A DNA stretch of 64,000 nt, from assembly GCA_965220415.1 (NCBI GenBank), contig OZ244829.1, positions 5,828,001-5,892,000 of the forward strand, given 5' to 3'. A model generated the notes under the pieces. That model had not been told where the DNA came from and did no database searches. It was given only the letters and a program-made list of their open reading frames with translations. Made by a program: the position numbers and the translations under genes. Source of the DNA: JAJDTR01 sp965220415. Lineage in GTDB: Bacteria; Poribacteria; WGA-4E; JAJDTR01. Position 1 is the stretch's first letter; each line of letters starts with the position of its first letter. Shown one piece after another: positions 1-7,737 of this stretch.

Positions 1-1
1 G

Positions 2-700
2 GCAGAGCGTAGACGCATCCGTCAGCTATTTAAGCAACACGGCTTAGGTTTGCCCGCCGTGGCAGCACATCAGCCGCTGCTTGCAACAGAGGAGGACGTC
101 CATGCTGAGAACTGGAGGCGCCTGACCACAAGCGCTGATCTGTGCACTGACCTGGCTGGCACAGATGGCGTGCCCGTGTTGAATACCACATTGGGGAGCA
201 ATCCTAACGAGTGGGATTCGCAGCGCGAATTCATCCTTGAACGAGTGGGTTCACTTGTGGATTACTGCAGCGCCCGCGAGGTTGTTCTTGCCATTGAACC
301 GCATGTCGTCGATGGATTGAACTCCCCGGAACGATCCATATGGCTGCTTGAAGAAGTCGGTTCACCCTATCTCAAACTGAATTTTGACATTAGCCACTTC
401 GAGGTTCAAGGCATGTCCACCGCAGAGGTAGTGCAACTTTTGGCGCCGCGCTCCGCCCACACCCACGTGAAAGACCAGCGGGGATTGGTACCGGATTATG
501 AATTTCTCATACCGGGAGAGGGACCTTTTGATTTTGCGGAGTACCTCAAATTGATGGGGCGGGCTGGATATGACGGTTACATCACCGCCGAAGTCAGCAT
601 GCAGGTGCAAGGGTGGCCGGATTACGATCCATTGGAGGCGGCAGAATTGACGTATCGTACTTTGGATAACGCTTTCCGGGAAGTGGGAATTCATCGGTAA
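2..700 (+). CDS. Sugar phosphate isomerase/epimerase-like TIM-barrel protein, 5' end outside the window
   Basis: The frame is open to the first base of the window, so the gene begins upstream; a TTG at 50 is internal and not the likely start. The visible 232 residues are the C-terminal two thirds of an AP-endonuclease-2 type TIM barrel (IolE/xylose isomerase-like family). Metal-site residues of the family appear in order: Glu in IEPH, Asp and His in NFDISH, His residues in HTHVKD, and a late Glu in TAEVS. Such enzymes isomerise or epimerise sugars and inositol derivatives in the cytoplasm. An oxidoreductase of the Gfo/Idh/MocA family follows 121 bases downstream on the same strand, a common pairing in sugar or inositol catabolism. 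The substrate cannot be read from the sequence. Confidence 0.85.
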   Translation, partial: AERRRIRQLFKQHGLGLPAVAAHQPLLATEEDVHAENWRRLTTSADLCTDLAGTDGVPVLNTTLGSNPNEWDSQREFILERVGSLVDYCSAREVVLAIEPHVVDGLNSPERSIWLLEEVGSPYLKLNFDISHFEVQGMSTAEVVQLLAPRSAHTHVKDQRGLVPDYEFLIPGEGPFDFAEYLKLMGRAGYDGYITAEVSMQVQGWPDYDPLEAAELTYRTLDNAFREVGIHR

Positions 701-772
701 GTGTCTCAAGAACTTGCCTGAATAATTAGTGGCAAATTGGGATTGATTTATTGTGATAAACGAGAAAAGGCT

Positions 773-789
773 GGTGGGCGGTGCCCACC
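773..789. repeat. Hairpin repeat with flanking CCCTACAAA
   Basis: GGTGGGC and GCCCACC form a 7-bp stem with a GGT loop, followed by CCTACAAA. The same layout with a different self-complementary stem occurs in reverse orientation at 53081-53106, and the palindrome at 5673-5700 also ends in CCCTACAAA. It lies in the 121-base gap between two plus-strand genes. Confidence 0.6.
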
Positions 790-821
790 CTACAAACGGT
801 TACTCAGTATGGTGAAAATCT

Positions 822-1865
822 ATGAAACCACAATATCGTGCTTGCATTGTTGGATGCGGTCGCATGGGCGGCACCATTGACGAGGAGGTAAGCCGCGGAC
901 CGAATGCGATTCTTCTACCCTACTCTCATGCGGCAGGCTATACGGCGTGCGAACGGACGACTATCGTCGCTGCTGCGGATGTGGTTGAGAAGAACCTAGA
1001 GCGCGTTTGCTCCAAATGGGACATACCCAAGCGGTACACGGACTATCGGGAGATGATTGAAAGCGAGTCGCCGGACATCATCAGTGTCGCGACGCGCCCG
1101 GGGAATCACGCCGAAATCACCGCGTTCGCCGCAGAACACGGCGTGAAAGGAATATACTGCGACAAACCCCTCTGCGCGTCAATGGCTGAAGCCGATGCCA
1201 TGGTCGAAGTCTGCGAGAAAAATCAGGTGAAATTTAATCTGGGGACGCAGCGACGATACACGCCGGGGTATATTAAAATGCGTGAAATCGTGGAGAGTGG
1301 CGAGATAGGTGAACGGCGGTCGGTAATCGCCTACACCTCCGGCGCCGCCCTTTGGGGATACACGCACGCAGCGGATATGCTGCTCTTCTTCGCCGGTGAT
1401 TCCGAAGTGGAATATGTTCAGGGAAATGTGGAAGTGGAGGATTCCGACTTTGATGATAATCGCACCGAGATTGATCCGCCGATTGTCATGGGTTACGTAA
1501 AATTCAGGAACGGTACGCACGGTATCAGCACCCCCGGCAGCGCCTACGAATTTGAGGTGGCGTGCTCCGATGGCGCCGTGCGGTCTTTGAACAACGGCAA
1601 CCAATTCCAAGTACGTAGACAGGCAGAAGCATCCGGCGAACTAGAGCAGATCGATTTTCCGGATTATGAGCGGAAAAGCGGTACTGTCGGGTGCATTGAG
1701 GATATCGTTGACGCTATTGATACGGGCAGAGAAACTCAAGGCAATATCCATCTGGCTCGAATGAGCACCGAACTCACCTTCGGAATCGTGGATTCACAGC
1801 GCCAGAAGGGAGCTCGCGTCACAATGCCGATGCAAAACCGAGGCTTGTATTTGGGGAGGTGGTAA
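822..1865 (+). CDS. Gfo/Idh/MocA family NAD(P)-dependent oxidoreductase
   Basis: 347 residues. The N-terminal Rossmann fold has the motif GCGRMGG (residues 11-17), and the family's EKP motif appears as CDKP near residue 118, so the Glu is Asp here. The C-terminal alpha/beta domain is full length. Enzymes of this family oxidise or reduce sugars, inositols and related polyols in the cytoplasm. It resembles the protein at 36787-37893 along its length (shared GRMG-T-D-E N-terminus, DYREM, EADxMVEVC, and a closing VRSLNN/IRSLNN segment), so the two are paralogues. Together with the isomerase-like gene upstream it probably belongs to a carbohydrate breakdown pathway. The exact substrate is unknown. 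Confidence 0.9.
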   Translation: MKPQYRACIVGCGRMGGTIDEEVSRGPNAILLPYSHAAGYTACERTTIVAAADVVEKNLERVCSKWDIPKRYTDYREMIESESPDIISVATRPGNHAEITAFAAEHGVKGIYCDKPLCASMAEADAMVEVCEKNQVKFNLGTQRRYTPGYIKMREIVESGEIGERRSVIAYTSGAALWGYTHAADMLLFFAGDSEVEYVQGNVEVEDSDFDDNRTEIDPPIVMGYVKFRNGTHGISTPGSAYEFEVACSDGAVRSLNNGNQFQVRRQAEASGELEQIDFPDYERKSGTVGCIEDIVDAIDTGRETQGNIHLARMSTELTFGIVDSQRQKGARVTMPMQNRGLYLGRW

Positions 1866-2022
1866 TACCATTTCGCTTGAATAACAGTGCATATAGTGCT
1901 TTCCACATACCATTTTGACAACTGTTCGCCTTACACCAAACCCCGTAGGCGGGGCATCTTGCCCCGCTTTGGACAGACTTGATTGACGCTATTAATGCAC
2001 TGCTAAAATATAGAAATGGTAT
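1865..2022. mobile_element. MITE-like element with 28-bp split terminal inverted repeats
   Basis: Both ends read inward as ATACCATTTC, ten unconserved bases, then CAGTGCAT, so the inverted repeat is exact in two blocks at the same spacing. The centre (1949-1967) is a perfect 8-bp hairpin with loop TCT, the complement of the AGA loop seen in other hairpins of this window. The left end overlaps the stop codon of the oxidoreductase. A related left end follows the stop codon at 11754. No coding capacity. Confidence 0.65.
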
Positions 2023-2089
2023 AATACGTTCTATCCGCCCATCCAGTGTTGTGAAATCCACTCCGATTCGGCGTGTATCTTGAGGGTGC

Positions 2090-3559
2090 CTACATGTCAT
2101 GGAATGGGTATAGTTTGCGGCTCTGTTTGCGGAAGTGTATGTTGCCTCCGGCAGGGTCATGAGCGCTGGGTTCCGACACGACGTAGATTGCCCCCGCCCA
2201 CGATTCAAAACCCTGTCTAAAATGGGCGGTAGATTTAATCCCGAGGTAGCGCATTTGCCGGGGATCCAATCCGAGTGTTCGTGCAAATGCGGTGTCAAAC
2301 GGCTGCTCTCGTGCGGTGACCAGCAACACATGAATCCCACCCTGCCTTATGTAGGCGGACGGGCCCATGTCACCTTCCAATCCCGCCTTTATGGGTCCAT
2401 CATAACGGAAGCGTCCATCGGAGAGGGAGACGATTTCAACTTTCATGGTTACGGGTTTCCCCTGAAGCGGAGATGACTTGCCGCCGACATCAAGAGTCAA
2501 GTTTGCTCCAACGCCAGCCTGTTTGCATTTCTCCACGGCTTCAGGATCGACCATGTAAAGGATGCAGGCAGCTTCCAATCCGGCATCGATAAATGTTTGC
2601 AACATACCCGTGCTGTCACCCGGCGTTCCGCCGCCGGTATTGTCGTTTCTATCGGCAAACATCACAGGGTATTTTCCATGGGATTCGGCTTCGACTAACA
2701 CGTCCCGAGTTGAGGGCATAGGGATATGCCAATCCGCCCGTCGTTCCCAAATCCATGCGCCTAATTCATCGGCGTACCGTTGCGCCAAAGTTTGATTGCT
2801 GTCGGTAACAACGTAAACCGATGCCCCCAAGTCCGGGATGTCAGCCAATGGATAGCAGGTCGCGATTGAGCCGCAAATCACTCCCGGCTGTGCCTCGATT
2901 CGGTGTAACTCGGCGATAGCTTCGCGCATCGGGGAGTGGGCTGTGACTTGATGCACTCCCCAAACTAGCGGAATTTGGTGCAGAGCCATCGTCGGACGCA
3001 CGCCATCACACAGCATGCGCACCAAGACATCCGCACATTCCCGGCTCCGTGGCGCTTGATCGATTTCCGGGTAAGTTTCCCGTCCAATCAGCACATCAGC
3101 CATCTCGACCATACGATGTGAGACGTTGCTATGGATGTCCAACTGCGCGAGAATTGGCACCTCCGGACCAACCACTTCCCGCACCGCGTTCAGGATATGC
3201 CCTTCCCCATCATCGATTCCCTCTGCCACCATCGCGCCGTGTAACTCTAGGAGCACCCCGTCAATCTGACCGGCTGCCGCAATCCCGTCTAGCAAATCGT
3301 CGAGGATAGTGTCGAAAATATGCCGTGGTGTCGGACCGCTGGGGTGGGCATTGGCATAGATCGTGGGAATGAGTTCGAAACCGTGCTTTTCTGCGCCGTC
3401 AAGGAAACCGCCAATCGGGGTGTTGCTGCCACGGAACTTTTCGAGAATTTCCTCACCGCGCAAGTAGCCGAAATGTTCTTCGCGATAGCTTTCCCACGTT
3501 GTGGCGACCGGGGTAAACGTACTAGTTTCGTGACAGATTGTGCCCGTGACAACTCTCAT
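2090..3559 (-). CDS. M81 family metallopeptidase (MlrC-like)
   Basis: 489 residues from ATG 3559, reached from the ribosome site GGAGGG about ten bases upstream. An earlier in-frame ATG at 3616 lies within the -10 box of the likely promoter, so it is rejected. The family is recognised from the MRVVTG..HETSTF start, NPIGGF-like NTPIGGF, DGVLLELHGAM, LDIHSN, GRETYPEID, and DNTGGGTPGDST. The D-H and other acidic/His residues in the LDIHSN and GGGTPGDST blocks probably bind zinc. MlrC was described as the last enzyme of microcystin breakdown, but most homologues lie in general peptide or amide catabolism. The divergent neighbour is an SSS-type symporter operon, which may import the substrate. Confidence 0.9.
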   Translation of the reverse strand: MRVVTGTICHETSTFTPVATTWESYREEHFGYLRGEEILEKFRGSNTPIGGFLDGAEKHGFELIPTIYANAHPSGPTPRHIFDTILDDLLDGIAAAGQIDGVLLELHGAMVAEGIDDGEGHILNAVREVVGPEVPILAQLDIHSNVSHRMVEMADVLIGRETYPEIDQAPRSRECADVLVRMLCDGVRPTMALHQIPLVWGVHQVTAHSPMREAIAELHRIEAQPGVICGSIATCYPLADIPDLGASVYVVTDSNQTLAQRYADELGAWIWERRADWHIPMPSTRDVLVEAESHGKYPVMFADRNDNTGGGTPGDSTGMLQTFIDAGLEAACILYMVDPEAVEKCKQAGVGANLTLDVGGKSSPLQGKPVTMKVEIVSLSDGRFRYDGPIKAGLEGDMGPSAYIRQGGIHVLLVTAREQPFDTAFARTLGLDPRQMRYLGIKSTAHFRQGFESWAGAIYVVSEPSAHDPAGGNIHFRKQSRKLYPFHDM

Positions 3560-3614
3560 TGAAAGATTCTCCCTCCGTGTTTTCGGTGTCCCCCGCGAAG
3601 TCGCGGCTGGTGCC

Positions 3615-3644
3615 ATTATATGTCAATTTAACAGGTGGATTCAA
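3615..3644 (-). promoter_or_regulatory. Sigma-70-type promoter for the MlrC-like gene
   Basis: On the minus strand TTGAAT (3639-3644) and a perfect TATAAT (3615-3620) are 18 bases apart. Transcription would begin near 3608, giving a leader of about 50 bases before ATG 3559. Confidence 0.65.
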
Positions 3645-3657
3645 GGATGAATTTGGG

Positions 3658-3687
3658 TTGACGCCCCGCGAAAAAAACTGATAAGAT
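3658..3687 (+). promoter_or_regulatory. Sigma-70-type promoter for the symporter operon
   Basis: TTGACG (3658-3663) and TAAGAT (3682-3687) are 18 bases apart and point to the small membrane gene and symporter. It is divergent from, and close to, the promoter at 3615-3644. Confidence 0.5.
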
Positions 3688-3767
3688 AGCCGCTAATCGC
3701 AATTTAGAAACACAAATCAATGAAGTTGGCAAAACAGTGCTGATGAATCAGGTTTTTGGTTGACAAA

Positions 3768-3998
3768 ATGAAGAACTCGCCTATTCGTTGGATACTTTAT
3801 CTAGCGCTCATCGCCCTATATCTGCTTCACAAAGATTTTTGGTTTTGGCGCAATCCGGCATTGATGTTCGGATTACCCGTCGGATTGGTCTACCATATTG
3901 CATTCTGCGTTGTGGTTGCCGTAATAATGGCGCTGCTAGTCAAATACGCTTGGCCCTCCCAACTAGAGATTGAAGAGGATGACTCGGTAGATAGATGA
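3768..3998 (+). CDS. Small two-helix membrane protein (DUF3311-like), symporter partner
   Basis: 76 residues from ATG 3768; an in-frame TTG at 3756 is also possible, and neither has a strong ribosome site. Two hydrophobic segments (about residues 7-24 and 35-58) are separated by KDFWFWRNPALMFGLPVG, and the protein ends in an acidic tail. Small DUF3311 proteins with this layout regularly precede sodium:solute symporters. Its stop overlaps the start of the symporter (ATGA), so the two are translationally coupled. It is probably an accessory subunit of that transporter in the inner membrane; the biochemical role is not known. Confidence 0.75.
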   Translation: MKNSPIRWILYLALIALYLLHKDFWFWRNPALMFGLPVGLVYHIAFCVVVAVIMALLVKYAWPSQLEIEEDDSVDR

Positions 3999-5452
3999 CC
4001 GTTTTTGTAATTTTCACATATCTCGCCTTGGTGTTAATCGTCGGCACCGTAAGTCACAGATTTTTTCGCGGTACCGGCGAAGACTATTTCGTTGCCAGCC
4101 GCACCATCGGACCATTTGTCCTGTTGATGTCCCTCTTTGGGACAAACATGACGGCGTTCTCCATCCTTGGCGCCTCCGGCGAAGCCTACCACAAAGGGAT
4201 AGGCGTGTTCGCTTTAATGGGGTCGTCTTCGGCGCTAATTATTCCGAGCATTTTCTTCTTCGTAGGTACGAGACTGTGGGCGATTGGTAAAAGGCACGGC
4301 TATCTCACGCAGGTTCAATATATCCGCGAACGGTGGAACTCCGACAATTTGGGATTGCTACTTTTTGTCGTTCTGGTCGCGCTCGTTGTACCGTATCTGC
4401 TGATTGGCGTAATGGGAGGTGGGCAAACCCTTGCAGTTATTACTGACGGTCAAGTTCCCAAATGGGTAGGCGGATTGCTTGTTTGCGGCGTGGTTGTTAT
4501 CTACGTCTGTTTTGGTGGAATGCGCGGCACCGTGTGGGCGAACACGCTTCAAACACTGGTATTCATGACCTTGGGTGCGGTGACCTTTTTTACAATTGTT
4601 GGGAAGATGGGCGGTTTGTCGAACGCCATGGCGAGGGTTGACCGAGATTTGTTGATGCATGCCAACCGAATAAGACCACTGGAGTTGATGACATACATAT
4701 TTATTCCCGTGTCGGTGGGGATGTTTCCACACATATTCATGCACTGGCTCACGGCAAAAAGTGCACGGACGTTTCGATACCCAATCATATTCTATCCCGT
4801 GTGCGTAGCGGTGGTGTGGATTCCGAGTGTGTTGCTCGGCGTTCTGGGAAGCGGCGATATCACGGGACTTGAGGGGCCACAAGCCAATACAATCTTGGTT
4901 CAGCTAATTTCCCGGTACGCACCCGGTATACTGGCGGGATTCTTGGCAGCCGGTGTTTTTGCGGCGATCATGTCCTCCCTCGACTCACAGACGCTTGCCA
5001 TCGGGAGTATGTTCACGCACGATATCGTGCGGCACTACGGGTTCCATAACCAGATGAGCGAGAAACATCAGGTATTGGTCGGACGACTTTTTGTCGTCGG
5101 ATTGCTTGCCGTGACTTACGTTTTATCCTTGATTTCCAATCGGAGCATCTTCAAACTTGCCGTATGGTCGTTTACCGGTTTCTCGTCGCTATTTCCGGTT
5201 CTGCTGGCGGCTCTTTTTTGGAAGCGCAGCACCAAATACGGCGCCTTTGCTTCGATTTTGAGCGTCGTGGTGCTTTGGACGTTCTTTTTCCTTAGAGGTT
5301 GGCAGACACCTGGTTATACGCTAGGTGATTCCGGAATCATGCCGGTAGCCGTTGTGTTCACGGTTTCAGCCTTAGCGATGGTTATTGTATCGCTCCTGAC
5401 GAAGCCGCCCGAAGTGAACATCCTCCGAAAGTTCTTCGCTGCACCGTCTTAG
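3995..5452 (+). CDS. Sodium:solute symporter (SSS family)
   Basis: 485 residues with about 13 hydrophobic segments, the LeuT-like arrangement of the SSS family. Recognisable blocks are GTVSHRFFRGTGEDYFVASRTIGP at the N-terminus, the GGMRGTVWANTLQT stretch in the middle, and AGVFAAIMSSLDSQTLAIGSM, whose Ser/Asp residues lie at the usual sodium-site helix. It would import a solute with Na+ across the inner membrane. It starts four bases inside the small membrane gene and shares its promoter. The divergent MlrC-like peptidase suggests the substrate is a peptide or amide-type compound, but this is inference from context only. Confidence 0.92.
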   Translation: MTVFVIFTYLALVLIVGTVSHRFFRGTGEDYFVASRTIGPFVLLMSLFGTNMTAFSILGASGEAYHKGIGVFALMGSSSALIIPSIFFFVGTRLWAIGKRHGYLTQVQYIRERWNSDNLGLLLFVVLVALVVPYLLIGVMGGGQTLAVITDGQVPKWVGGLLVCGVVVIYVCFGGMRGTVWANTLQTLVFMTLGAVTFFTIVGKMGGLSNAMARVDRDLLMHANRIRPLELMTYIFIPVSVGMFPHIFMHWLTAKSARTFRYPIIFYPVCVAVVWIPSVLLGVLGSGDITGLEGPQANTILVQLISRYAPGILAGFLAAGVFAAIMSSLDSQTLAIGSMFTHDIVRHYGFHNQMSEKHQVLVGRLFVVGLLAVTYVLSLISNRSIFKLAVWSFTGFSSLFPVLLAALFWKRSTKYGAFASILSVVVLWTFFFLRGWQTPGYTLGDSGIMPVAVVFTVSALAMVIVSLLTKPPEVNILRKFFAAPS

Positions 5453-5468
5453 GTAGAGTGTCCCGAGA

Positions 5469-5908
5469 CTAATACTTCGCCGATTTGAGTCCCGCCCATG
5501 TAGTCGCCACTTTGCCAAGGGGATTGACCGCTTGAAATCCCGGCAACTATTCAAGTCCTTGCTCCATTAGGCTATTGACTTCCTCTTCTGTTGGCTCTTC
5601 AGAGTTAAGTGTGGAAAATGAAATTAATTTAGGACGTACGCAGTCGATCACTCAAATCCGCCCAATCCGGCAGTAGGGAATAACGATCGTTATTCCCTAC
5701 AAAAGCCTTGTCGCAACATCAAATCATTGCCGATATCATCAAAAGCGCATAGACTGGGGGGCTCCAGAACCATATTGGGAATTATTGCAATCAATTTGAA
5801 CTCATAGGGCAAACGCGTCTTCCCGTAGCAAGTTTCATTCCCACACTTAACCCTGAAGAACCCTTCTGTTAAACCCCGATTGAAAATCACGACTTCATCG
5901 ACAATTCC
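5469..5908 (-). pseudogene. Remnant of a LamG-domain secreted protein
   Basis: Two fragments on the minus strand match the C-terminal part of the LamG proteins at 48540 and 49404. Bases 5864-5908 give GIVDEVVIFNRGLTE, like GYVDEVAIFDVAL. Bases 5469-5590 give EEEVNSLMEQGLE, a TAG stop, then AVNPLGKVATTWAGLK and a natural TAG stop, like INELMDDGLGDILAVNSLGKVATTWAEIK. The pieces are separated by about 270 bases that include a perfect 28-bp palindrome, and no N-terminal half was found. The rest of the 5453-5988 gap shows nothing else. Confidence 0.6.
5673..5700. repeat. Perfect 28-bp palindrome
   Basis: GTAGGGAATAACGA is followed directly by its exact reverse complement, so the 28 bases read the same on both strands. 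It interrupts the LamG remnant. The end CCCTACAAA is shared with the repeats at 773 and 53081. Confidence 0.75.
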
Positions 5909-5988
5909 TTTCCGTGTGAGACGGCTGAAGAACGAATCGGCGAATTGACAACGATTAGGAATCCAATGACCTAGGTTCAAATACTCAA

Positions 5989-7737
5989 ATGGATCGTACA
6001 ATGTGCTCATTTCACCGCGCGCATATCAGAAAACAGATTCTCGTTTGGTCGATTAGACTGATTCTAATCGGCATCTTAGGCTTATCTTATCCCAGTGTCG
6101 CCCAACAGCAACGTGAGATTAATCTGATTGAGGTAGTAACACAAGCCAAGCAATCTGTTGATGAAAATCCTACATCGGCAGCCGCGCACCTGAATCTTGG
6201 GTTCGCTTATTTGGAACTCGGTTCTATGCGGCAGGCTGAAGCTGAGTTTAAGAGCGTAGTGCATCTCGATCCACATGCCGCAAGTGGATACTATTGGCTA
6301 GGGGGAGTGTATTTCCTGCAAGCACGATACGAAGAAGCCATTGATGTCTTTCAGCGAGCGCTTGAACAGTTGCCGGACTGGACCGTGGCGTACCACGCTC
6401 TGGGGATGTCACATTTCGAGCGTCACAATCATGATGCGGCGGAGACTGCCTTCAACAAAGCGCTGAATCTGATGCAGAAGTCGCAATCTTCCCGATATGA
6501 AGTGTCAGTACCTTCATTCGGAACAGGGGGTTACGGGTGGAGTATAAAGCCGTCTCCAGCCAATGTCTTTTACTTTCTCGGTCTTATCGCATCACATCGT
6601 GGGAGTCCTGATAAAGCCAAGACGTATTGGCAACAGGCTATCGACATGGGTCCTCCTCTAGCTGAGGTGTATTTCGAACTGGCGGTCGCGTACAATAAAG
6701 ATAGGCAATGGGAGAACTCGATAAGCGTTCTGCGTGAAGCAATCCGACTACGGCCAGAGATGCCCGCGGCGCACTATCAGTTGGCGCGCGCGTATCTCAA
6801 GTTGGGCAACACGACCGAAGGCACGAGAGAATTGGAGGAATTCCAACGTCTGAAGACTGCCTATGCCCGGTTGGGTGCACGACATACGATAATCAGGGAG
6901 GCCCCGGACACAGCTATAACCCTGTTTGGACTGGCAAGAAAGTATATGCAGGAGGAAAAGTATGCCGAAGCCAGTCGAGAGTTTCAAAGGGCGGTCTGGC
7001 ATAATCCGCGTTTCGCAAAGGCATATAGTGGGTTGGGTCGCGCCTATGTCGGGCTGGGGCGTCTTGATGACGCACTTGAAGCACTAGGAAAGGCAATTGA
7101 GTTAGAACCGAATATGGCAGAGGCTTACATTACCAAAGGGTTAATCTTACTTAAACGCGCTGAACAATTAGGCGCCAAATCCGACTATGAGCGTGCTGTT
7201 TCATCCTGCCGCAGAGGAATTGAGCTAAACCCCAAGTTGCAAGTTCCAATCCTTATCCGCGTTGCACTGGGAAAAGCCTACCTCCAAGAAGGCAAACTCG
7301 CCGAGGCGAATCGTCAATTTGAGGAGATTCTCAAGACCGATTCAAACTTCACTGACGCATACTTCTACTTGGGGGCTATCCACCTCGCGCGGCACGAATA
7401 TGAGAAAGCAGAAAACGCCTACCGTTGCGCCATTGAGCTGGAACCTTCTTCAGCCAAAGCCTACGAGCGACTCGCACATTTGTATGGAAGCCGTGGAATT
7501 TTTCTTGATAAAGCAATACGACTGGCAGAAAAAGCAGTTGAGCTCAAGCCCGGCTCCGCAACGTACTACAATACGCTCTCGTGGCTCCATTTCCTCAACA
7601 AAGACTATGAAAAGGCGGAATCATCGGTAATAAAAGCGTTAACACTGCAACCCGACAATCAACTTTATAGTGAAGGGCTGAAAGTTATCCGGAAAGCCAA
7701 ACAGTCCGAAGACGTCGGAAAAAAGGTCGGAAAGTGA
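5989..7737 (+). CDS. Exported TPR-repeat protein
   Basis: 582 residues; ATG 5989 is used, with ATG 6001 an alternative, and neither has a clear ribosome site. A signal peptide (LILIGILGLSYPSVAQQ) ends near residue 40. From about residue 50 to 570 there are some twelve tetratricopeptide units with the usual W/L-G-Y-A-F-A-P spacing, for example AAAHLNLGFAYLELGSMRQA and KAYSGLGRAYVGLGRLDDAL. TPR arrays are protein-binding scaffolds. The last four bases overlap the next gene (GTGA), so this is the first gene of a three-gene operon with two FG-GAP/ASPIC-UnbV proteins. The partner and pathway are not known. Confidence 0.85.
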   Translation: MDRTMCSFHRAHIRKQILVWSIRLILIGILGLSYPSVAQQQREINLIEVVTQAKQSVDENPTSAAAHLNLGFAYLELGSMRQAEAEFKSVVHLDPHAASGYYWLGGVYFLQARYEEAIDVFQRALEQLPDWTVAYHALGMSHFERHNHDAAETAFNKALNLMQKSQSSRYEVSVPSFGTGGYGWSIKPSPANVFYFLGLIASHRGSPDKAKTYWQQAIDMGPPLAEVYFELAVAYNKDRQWENSISVLREAIRLRPEMPAAHYQLARAYLKLGNTTEGTRELEEFQRLKTAYARLGARHTIIREAPDTAITLFGLARKYMQEEKYAEASREFQRAVWHNPRFAKAYSGLGRAYVGLGRLDDALEALGKAIELEPNMAEAYITKGLILLKRAEQLGAKSDYERAVSSCRRGIELNPKLQVPILIRVALGKAYLQEGKLAEANRQFEEILKTDSNFTDAYFYLGAIHLARHEYEKAENAYRCAIELEPSSAKAYERLAHLYGSRGIFLDKAIRLAEKAVELKPGSATYYNTLSWLHFLNKDYEKAESSVIKALTLQPDNQLYSEGLKVIRKAKQSEDVGKKVGK

